A DNA stretch of 64,000 nt, from assembly GCA_017354895.1 (NCBI GenBank), contig CP071493.1, positions 6,572,001 through 6,636,000 on the forward strand. Direction: 5' to 3'. The stretch comes from Podospora comata (Eukaryota; Ascomycota; Sordariomycetes; Sordariales; Podosporaceae). Each line of letters begins with the position of its first letter. The stretch's first letter is position 1. Below the pieces are notes generated by a model. It saw only the letters and a program-made list of their open reading frames with translations. It ran no database searches and was not told the DNA's origin. Positions 56,201 through 64,000 of this stretch are shown here, in pieces. The position numbers and the translations under genes are program-made.

Positions 56201-59200
56201 ACCACTTCAACGAGCAGCACGATTACCACTGGCACGTCGACGAGCTCAACCACCACTACTGGCACCGAGACAACTTCCACTACCACCACCGGCACGTCAA
56301 CAAGCAGTACTACAACCACGACAACTTCGGTATCAACGAGCAGCACGACGACGACGGGGACATCGACAACCAGTACGACAACTACCGGCACCTCGACAAG
56401 TAGCACGACGACGACGGGGACGTCGACTTCCAGTACCACGACAACCACCACCTCCACGTCCACCTCTGTCAGTCGAACCACCACAACGAGCAGCACTACG
56501 ACTACCGGCACGGCGACGTCAAGCACCACCACAACCACCACATCCACGAGCCAAACCACGTCGACAAGCAGCACCACCACCACCGGGACGGCAACATCTA
56601 GCACTACGACGACGACAACGTCTACGTCCACCTCGCTCAGCCAAACCACCTCCACGTCCACCGAGACAACCACGTCAACCACCACCTCCTCGGCAACGGT
56701 GATCAGGGTGACGATCGCAACAACCAGCAGCACGTCAACAAGCGTCTCCACGACGAGCACCACATCGACCGTCTCCACAACAACCACGGCAACGAGCACA
56801 AGCAGTACGACGACCACTGGCACATCAACAACCTCGACCACCACCACCCAGGCCAGCACAACAACCACGGGCACAACGACGATTTCAACCACGCTCACCT
56901 CGGCCAGCACCACAACAACGGGGACATCCACCAGCAGTACCACCACCACTGGCACGGCAACTACGAGCACAACCACCACGAACACGTCAACCAGCTCGAC
57001 GACCACCACAGAAACCACCACGTCCTCCGCTACCGTCATCAGAGTCACCATCAGCGGTAGCACTTCCACCAGCGTCTCAACAACAAGCACCACGTCCACC
57101 TTTTCCACCACGACGTCCACCACGGCAAGAAGCACAACAACCACCACGTCCACCTTCTCCACCACCACGTCCACGACTGCCACCAGTACAAGCAGCACCA
57201 CTACCACTGGCACGTCAACCACGTCGACTACCCTCACCCAAGCGAGCACCACTACCACGGGTACGTCGACGACGACGACAACGACAACAAGCACCAGCTC
57301 CAGCTCCGTCTCCGTCTTCAGAGTGACTATCATCTCCACAAGCAGCACCACAACGGAGACATCCACCACACGGACGACGTCCACATTGTCGACATCAACA
57401 ACGGTCATCACCACATCCAGCACCACAACTACCGGCACCGCAACGACGTCGACGACCGCCACCAGCACATCCAGCACAACAACCACTGGCACGGCGACGA
57501 CCTCAACAACCACCACCGTGCCTAGCACAACCACAACTGGCACCTCCACCATCTCAACAACCATCACTTCAGCCAGCACAACCACAACCGGCACCTCGAC
57601 CTCCCTGACCACAACAACTAGCACATCCAGCTCCACTACGACAACCATTTCCACATCCACCTCGTCGACAACTACAACCGGCACATCCAGCACCACCACA
57701 ACAACTTCCGCGGTATGTCCCCCCTGAACGCCCCCTGAGCCCCCTCTTTTTCGCCTGTGAAACTAACACATGATCCAGACCACCTCAACAACCAACACCA
57801 ACACCATCACCTCCACCTCCACTGTCTCCATCTTCCGCGTTTCCATCCTCTCCTCCTCCACCACCACAACCTCAACCCGCACAACAATAGTAGATTTCAC
57901 CACCACTCGCACAACAACTGTCGACCTCACAGTCAATGGCGCCGCCCGTCAAGCCTCCGCCGCCGTCTCGCAGGCCCAAGCTGGACGTCAACAAGGCGAG
58001 GCCATCATCGTCGAGATTGACGTCTCTGGCACAAGCGTGGGTATTGTTTCTGCTACAACAACAGGAAGCGTCATGGTTTCCATCTCTGGCACCACGGTAC
58101 CAGTGGTTATCACCGCAGCGTCAGTGTTTGCCAGTCAGAGAAGCGCAAGCAGTGCCAGTGTGCGCAGTGCGTCACTTGCGAGCGTGAGCAGGGCGAGCGT
58201 CGCTTCTGTGGCGAGTGTGAGCAGTGCAAGCAGGGCGAGTTTCTTGAGCGCAGCTGGGATAGGGGGCAATGATGTGATTACGGCTGCGGCGGTTTTCAGT
58301 GCTCTGAGAGCAGAGAGTTCGGCAAGGGCCGCGTCCGCCTCCTCAGCTTCGGCTTCGGCTTCGGCTTCGAGGGCGGCAGCAGCAGGGAGACTGCCATTGA
58401 GTGGACAAGCTATTGGAGTTGGACCTGTGTCCGCTTTGCCGGTTTCTGCTTCGGTGAACGTTGGTGCTGGAGGAGCGGCTGGTTCTCCCAGCTCGAGCAC
58501 TTCAAGCTCTGTGACTCCTGTGCGAGCCGGAGCCGGAGCACCAGGCCAAGCGTCCATTTCTGTTTCCCAAGGCAGAGTTAGCTCAAGCTCTTCAACCACA
58601 TCCAGTTCAACAACACCACCAGCAAGAGTACCACTCGGTCTCGGCGGTACGTCCGGCCGCTTCACCATCCCCGCCCAACAACAACAAGGAATCAGCATGC
58701 CCGTCAGCTCCGTTTTCTCCTCATCATCCTCATCCACCGCCCGACCAGCCCGCCAACAAGGCGGAGCAGCAGGCGGCATCGTAGCAGAAGCTCCCACCAC
58801 TGTGGCCCCAGCTAGAGCCATCTCATCCGCCTCTGCCACTCCCTCCATCGTAGGAAAGGGCAAGGGATCTGGCGTGGCAGGAGGGATCGTTGTAGATCCC
58901 GACACTCCTGTTGTCAACATCAATACCAACAATGACAACACCAGTAACGTCGAGTCAGGCTTTGGGGGTGAATTCGTCCCGGGCGGCGGAGAGGAAGAAG
59001 GCACTGATTTTGGAGCGAGAACCGGGGGAGAATCCGACTTTGGAGCAGAGTTTGTTCCCGGGGGCGGTGAAGAGGAAGGGACAGACTTTACTTCCGGAGG
59101 AGCGGGAGCGAGAGTTGGGGATGGGGTTGGAGAGACTGAGTCTCAGTTCGGAGCAGAGTTTGTCCCTGGTGGCGGGGAAGAAGAGGGGGCCGACTTTTCG

Positions 59201-59833
59201 GCTCCCATCACTGGGGAAGGAGACAATGTCTTCATTTTCGACAACGGCAACAACGAGGCAGGAACTGAGCTTGGCACCGCTGGCTCTGTGACTGGCTCCC
59301 AGTTTGGCAATGAGTTTGTCCCAGGCGGCGGCGAGGAAGAGGGCATTGTATTTTCTGGAGATGGTCTCACTTCCGACTCCCGCGTCGAGACGGGCTCTGA
59401 ATTCGGTTACGAGTTTGTTCCCAACGGCGGCGGCTTGGGCACCCAAGACAAAGACTGCAAGGTAGCCTGCTCCGTCTCGCTCTCCGCCAACGAGTGTCGT
59501 TTCCCCGTCGCCGCAACCGCCACACCAATCAGTGCAGCGTGCAGGACGGTGACGGAGAGTCGGAGGCCTGGGGCGACGGAGTTGCTTCCTTCTTTGGGGG
59601 GTAGAAGAATTCCCAACCCTGACGACGGGAGAGTCGATAATGCCAATGGGCAGGAAGACGATGGCGGCAGGGTAGAGAAGAGACAAGGCCAAAATGACCC
59701 AGTCATTGTTGTCGTTACCGCTACCGCTACGGATAAGGTAACTGCCACGGCAGAGACGGATGTCACGGCTACGGCGACGGCGACGGCGACAGTTAGGGCG
59801 AGGTTTAGGGGCGTGAGGGATTATGTTCTTTAA
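47293..59833 (+). CDS. Giant secreted WSC-domain, Thr/Ser-rich mucin-like protein (about 4,117 aa)
   Basis: Four exons by splice signals and phase: 47293-47966, 48019-48132, 48202-57712 and 57779-59833. Introns of 52, 69 and 66 bases use donors GTATGG, GTAAGC, GTATGT and have CTAAC or TTAAC branch sites. Residues 1-25 are a signal peptide (AILAVLLTILSFAG). Three WSC modules follow at about 47-156, 180-295 and 357-457, with paired cysteines and CRCG, CFCGTTF and CYCS motifs; WSC modules bind polysaccharide and occur in wall-stress sensors. Residues about 485-3490 are almost entirely Thr and Ser with GTS, ETS and DTS breaks, a likely densely O-mannosylated stalk. It is interrupted by four RVTI/RVSI strands. 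Then come Ala/Ser-rich segments, five FVPGGGEEEG units, a short Cys region and VTATATDK-type repeats. I see no transmembrane helix and no GPI-type tail, so secretion into the wall or matrix is inferred. Adhesin or structural roles are possible. Confidence 0.85.
48866..57930 (+). repeat. About 9 kb coding Thr/Ser repeat region
   Basis: Roughly 3,000 codons of ACN, TCN and AGY with periodic GGN-ACN-TCN (GTS) or GAN breaks. Two dominant patterns alternate: a 7-11 residue TTTTGTSTTS type and a STSTSLTTTS type that dominates the first 3 kb. A 66-base intron interrupts it near the end. The synonymous codons are mixed, so neighbouring units differ at DNA level while the protein stays regular. Confidence 0.95.
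58963..59435 (+). repeat. Five FVPGGGEEEG coding repeats
   Basis: Units of the form FG-x-EFVPGGGEEEG-x-D/V-F recur near 58970, 59045, 59155, 59305 and 59405, separated by 12-40 variable residues. The last unit is degenerate (FVPNGGG). They lie in the C-terminal part of the giant WSC protein. Confidence 0.92.
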
Positions 59834-62800
59834 CTCTTGAGAGCGTGTCTTTTCCGGATGTTTTGAGTATTATTATCACAGGGGAGGGGGGGTCTTTTTT
59901 GAGGGAGGAATCTTTTCAGTTTGGTGGAATTTTCAAGGGGGGTTAAGAAAGGAGTATGTTTGGTGATTTTTTTTTGGATGGAGTTTGAGAAAAAGATAAG
60001 GAAAATCAGGGAAATGGGGAGTGAAAAGTGCAAGGAAGGGGTTCAAGAAAGATTGACATTATTATTCAAAGAAGGAAAAGAGAGAAAGGGGTTTCACTTC
60101 TTGAGATATTACAAATGTTTGTTTTGGAATACGCGGTACCTTGAGTTTTTAGGTAGTTTTTAATCGATGGAGTCTGTGAAGTTATACACAGATGCTTACA
60201 CTAGGTGGTTTGTTTTAGGGATGGTGTTTTGTGTGATGCTATGGGAGTGACATGGAAAGAGGTATGCTCACCACCCCCTCAAAACAAAGCCAAGATCTTT
60301 CCCACAGCAAGCCTTTCAGCCTGTCAGGGCTCCCCAGACTTTTTCCCTCCGTCAGATCAATCAAGGGGATCTCAACACCCACGTTTCAGCTACCAAACCC
60401 GGCGATGCACGACACCAGATCATGAGGCTTGCCCCCCAAGTCTATTGCCGGTGGGGTTCCAAGAGACGTCAAAGTGTCAAAAAGATCCCCCAAAAAATAA
60501 AATCGCTAAGAATAACCAAAAAAGATTCTAGAATCTCAATGATGTGGTGTAGCGTGCCCAACTGCCGAAATAGTCTGTCGTGTCGATGAAGTTGTTTCAG
60601 GGGGCTTGGGTATGGAGTTTGGACCTCCTTTTTGTTTCAACGGCGGCAGTGAGGTTTGTCGTCTGATCAACCTCGCGCCAAAAGAAAAAAAAGAAAAAAA
60701 AGAGTTGTCAAAGCGATTAGACGCGGCAAGGAGAGGGAGAGATGAACCGTACCGTACGGAAGATATCTCCGTACAGGAAAAGGGAGGTGGTTGGTGAAGG
60801 CTGCTGAAGCAAGGACCCTGTTTGACTGCAGGCAGAAACCGAGAGGATCACACTGACACGACCCGGCAGTTCATCAGGACACACAAGAGTTGGGTTCATC
60901 CTATGAATCAGCTGCACGGTGAATATCAAAATGGCTAATACTGACGGGCTGATGATGCTCTGCTTCTGCCATTGTGTCCTCTTTGCTGCCCGTCCCTTGG
61001 TTTCAGGGTGCTATTTTGCCGGTGAGCCTTCCGAGCATCAAGCAATTCATGCAGTCCTACAGGGCTGGTTCCGCTGCCCGGATTTGACTGAATCTCGATC
61101 GAGTAATGCATGCAGCCAACGGACAGGATTCGAGTGGTGATATACGTCCCTTCACTAAGTGGAACAAAACAGGTTGCTGGAAGAGAAGAAAATCCTGGCT
61201 ATTTGATGGGAGTGGGTGCATCGCACCGAATCCTTGGTCGGATCACTGAAAAAAGATGATGTCAGAAGCGGTGCTGGCGTCGACATCCGAACGTGAGAAA
61301 ATAAGAGTTTTCTTGGTGAATTGGCGCTCCATGTCTCACCACGTGTCGAAGGGGGTCCTCCAACCCCTCATGCTATTCCACTTTGGCTTCATGCAGACTC
61401 TTCCTTTTGATAGCTGTTACCGCTTTTCTGCTCGACAGTTGTCAAAGTCAACAAAGCAAACCACCTGTCGACGGTGATCGATCGGTCTTGGCTTGGCCGA
61501 GGACCGACCACGAAGAATCTCGGGAGTGCGTTGGGAATTCCCGGAGATGGCACCTCTCCGCCCGAATCAGAAGTGCAGATGGCGTTGCCGGAGGCGGCAG
61601 TTGTGACCCCAATCCGGGCATTGGGCATTGAATCGCGCGCAAGTCCTGAACTCTGGAAAATGTCCACGATGTCGTCCAAGAGACGCGCTCGGGTGTTGCT
61701 GCTCCTCCAGGCTGATGACGTTTCGCGCACAGGGTTACATCCCGAACTGGGAGGCTCAGAAGATTACCCCCCCTCCCCACTTGCGGGGGGGGCTGACGGG
61801 CGCCAAGCGGGGGTTTGATGAAGAATGAGAGAAAATCAGCAGGATCGAGAACTCGGAGATCACATCTTGAAATTGCGTGGCATTGTGGTCTTGGCTGGTC
61901 GTTCAACCACTGAAGTCTCCCCTCCTCCTCAACCACCCACGCAGGAGCCGAGCTTCCGGGCTTCCACAGACACGATCAACAGTTGGCTTTGCATCATGGA
62001 AGTTCCAGAAAACCCAGAGATCTCGTCGCTGCTGCGACATGATATGACACTTTGCTGGGTGACTATCAGCTTGGCAAGGCTCCAAGGCTGTACTCACCTC
62101 GTGCCAGGATATCTCGCCATATAAAATTGCGCTGCCATCTTGTGAGATGGCCGGTGATATAGCGGGAATTGGCCAACTGACCGGAGGCAGATGTCGAAGC
62201 CATTCTGGGCCAAGCTCACTGGGACAGGGTCCTCAACAGTGCCCAATTGAGACAGGTAAAGACGGCACGAGGTGTGGATTTCCGGAGCTCTCCCATCTGA
62301 AACAGATATCGCCAACACCGAAGGACCCCGCTTCACCGAGTCCTGATCTTGGGTCTGTTCAGGCCTGGTCTTCATGGTCTGTAGATACTGTAGAGCAAGA
62401 GAGAATAAAGTATGTTGTTCGACTCATTGGCTGTCCGGCCACCCGTCTTGCTTGGTACGTCGTGTATCATTGCATGGGACAAATCAGGCTTTATGGTGGT
62501 AGCAGGGCACTGAATCTGGAGCTGCAACACCGCTACACCCTGCCATCCATCCATCCATCCCCATCTGACTTGAACATGTCCTTTCTCACCGCGCAGCCGG
62601 ACTGAAGCAGGAGGGAGGTTGGCGGGTGCAGGAAAGAGACGTCTGTAGGCCGGGCTGTATGCCGGGCTGTAGGCTCCAAGCTGGAGGCAGGGATCAGACG
62701 CTCACCAGCCCGAGTGTCACCTCGATGATTGTACAGTATTCCGAACATGCCAACAGGTTGTATGGAGATGACAACGGCATCGGGCTCTCGTCTCTCGCCC

Positions 62801-63562
62801 GGCCACCGGAAGGTAATCTCAATTCATCGTCCGCGTCTGTCCCGGCTGCTCTGCTGCCCTGGTGCCCTGGTGCCCTGGTGCCCTGCTGCCCTGGTGCCCT
62901 GGTGCCCTGGTGCCCTGCTGCCCTGGATGTCAACTACTGATCTCTCAACGATGGAGCTGGCGCACGTCCTACTCTGGGCAGCCCCACTTTCTTGCTCCTG
63001 TGCTCCCTGAACAGAAGGGAAGGGGGGGAGGGGGGTTCCCTGGCTCAGGCGCATGCACCTCATGTAACAACCAAGACTTGTTACATCTACAAAGCAAACC
63101 GCGCGCGCCCATCCGGGCGTCCCATCCAGTCCCTCTCTTGTCTTGCCCCCATCTTCTTGCCTTCTTCCAGTCCTGTTTCGACGTCTACTGTACGTCTCGG
63201 ATTCTTCCAGCCTCGCCAGAGCGAGAGGCCAAACAAACCCCAGGAAACACGCCATCCTTTGAGCCAGGGCAGGCTGGTTTCTGCTGGGCCCATTTGTGTG
63301 GCTGTTCAACTCCATTTCTTTCAGTTCAGCTTTTTCCTTTCCTTCCCTCCCCCGTTTCCGAGTTATTCCCAACCGACAGCCGGCTGCTCTCGCCCCGTGT
63401 CTTGACTTGATTGCTGTCCCATAACCCCCGAGAACCTCACCGCGGCACATCACTCCTGGACCACCCAGCATTGGAACGGCATGGCACCCGCAATATCCGC
63501 ATAGCAACACTCTTGCCGTCGACCCTCGGTGGGCTACTGCCCCATAGCCCACTCCTGGCACC
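59834..63562. other. Gene-poor region between the giant WSC gene and a myristoylated-protein gene
   Basis: About 3.7 kb. Open frames at 61383-61631, 61825-62124, 62147-62605 and 62992-63410 have no domain, no good start context and no splice partners. The only structured element is the 8-base minisatellite at 62855-62926. The last few hundred bases are C/T-rich, typical of a fungal promoter and leader. Confidence 0.6.
62855..62926. repeat. 8-base minisatellite, nine copies, higher-order period 32
   Basis: Nine copies of TGCCCTGG, where the fourth and eighth end in C instead of G. The G-G-G-C pattern repeats, so the array also has a 32-base higher-order unit, which suggests recent block duplication. 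Confidence 0.97.
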
Positions 63563-64000
63563 ATGGGAAACGCCCAGTCCACTGAGACAGCCCGGAGGTA
63601 TTCCCAGAAGCTGTCCAAGCCAAAAACCAACAATCATGCCACAGCCGGTCTGTTGAGCCCCAGCGGCTCCTCAAATAACCCCAAGAGATACTCCAACCGC
63701 CCACTGCCAGATCCTCCATTGTCTTCTCCCTCGCCAGTCTCTACCCCAACCTCATCCGTTTTTGACCAGGCCGACACTGCCCAGACACGCAACGGCCGCA
63801 GTGCCTCGTTCACATCAGTCCCCGCTCTGCAGCAGGAATCCAAACGAAGAAGCCTGTTCCGCGTGAGGTCAAGCCAAGTTGTGCCTGACGCTGACCGTCG
63901 GGATAGTATTGGGTCGGGATCGAGGATGGTGGATCTGATGAACAGGGCCAACTCGTTGACGTATGAGTCGGCAGTCGCATACTATGGGCCGCCTGAGCCC
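63563..64000 (+). CDS. Probable N-myristoylated fungal protein, 3'-partial
   Basis: An ATG at 63563 in the strong context GCACCATGGG opens a frame that runs 146 codons to the window end without a stop. It begins MGNAQSTETARRYSQKL: Gly2, Asn3 and Ser6 followed by basic residues fit the N-myristoylation consensus, so membrane association is inferred. The rest of the visible part is Ser/Pro/Arg-rich and disordered (NRPLPDPPLSSPSPVSTPTSS), ending in SRMVDLMNRANSLTYESAVAYYG. No domain is reached. The beta subunit of the Snf1/AMPK complex is one myristoylated fungal family that starts with MGN, but nothing here proves it. Confidence 0.7.
   Translation, partial: MGNAQSTETARRYSQKLSKPKTNNHATAGLLSPSGSSNNPKRYSNRPLPDPPLSSPSPVSTPTSSVFDQADTAQTRNGRSASFTSVPALQQESKRRSLFRVRSSQVVPDADRRDSIGSGSRMVDLMNRANSLTYESAVAYYGPPEP

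Noticed and set aside
48913-57699. Several long minus-strand open frames of Val/Glu/Leu-rich protein (up to 1,100 codons)
   Set aside because: They are the reverse complement of ACN/TCN/AGY repeats, which cannot easily form stops. Composition is purely the mirror of the Thr/Ser gene and there is no start context or domain.

Overview
The window is a gene-dense piece of a nuclear genome from a filamentous ascomycete, most likely a sordariomycete (Sordariales-like). The signs are short introns of about 48-130 bases with GTAAGT/GTATGT-type donors, CTAAC/CTGAC branch sites and CAG/TAG acceptors, GC-rich wobble positions, and fungal orthologues such as Pal1, Ssz1, a Gyp2-type TBC protein and a WSC protein. 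I see no prokaryotic signals, no CRISPR, no intact transposon and no convincing tRNA or rRNA gene. Species identity is inference only.

Layout, left to right. APC2 (+, 5' end cut off by the window) faces an INP54-like inositol polyphosphate 5-phosphatase (-). Next is a casein kinase I (-) whose initiator exon is only 12 bases long. About 5.8 kb without a recognisable gene follows. PAL1 (+, four exons), a RecA/RAD51-like protein without a Walker A motif (+) and a secreted two-domain fasciclin protein (-) come next. A 2 kb intergenic stretch leads to a C2H2 zinc-finger protein with an N-terminal membrane segment (+). The middle holds RRP40 (-) and SSZ1 (+) in a head-to-head pair, an NT-C2 domain protein (-), POP1 (+) and an RBR-type E3 ubiquitin ligase with a long coiled-coil tail (+). 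To the right are the catalytic subunit of protein kinase A (-) and a GRAM/TBC/EF-hand Rab-GAP (+). The right third is dominated by one very large gene (47293-59833). It encodes a secreted protein of about 4,117 residues with three WSC modules, roughly 3,000 residues of Thr/Ser-rich repeats and an unusual C-terminal region. A 3.7 kb gene-poor stretch follows, then the 5' end of a gene for a probably N-myristoylated protein.

Most genes are housekeeping or signalling genes with no operon-like logic. RRP40 (RNA exosome), SSZ1 (ribosome-associated chaperone) and POP1 (RNase P/MRP) lie within 10 kb, so RNA and ribosome functions are locally enriched. CK1 and PKA are both central signalling kinases. 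The strongest candidates for something little described are the giant WSC/mucin-like protein, the membrane-anchored zinc-finger protein whose first finger is split by a 54-base in-frame intron, and the RecA-fold protein that has lost its ATP-binding loop.

Exon coordinates were derived by hand from splice signals, reading frame and family homology. Total lengths were checked to be multiples of three. Untranslated regions and promoters cannot be delimited from sequence alone.
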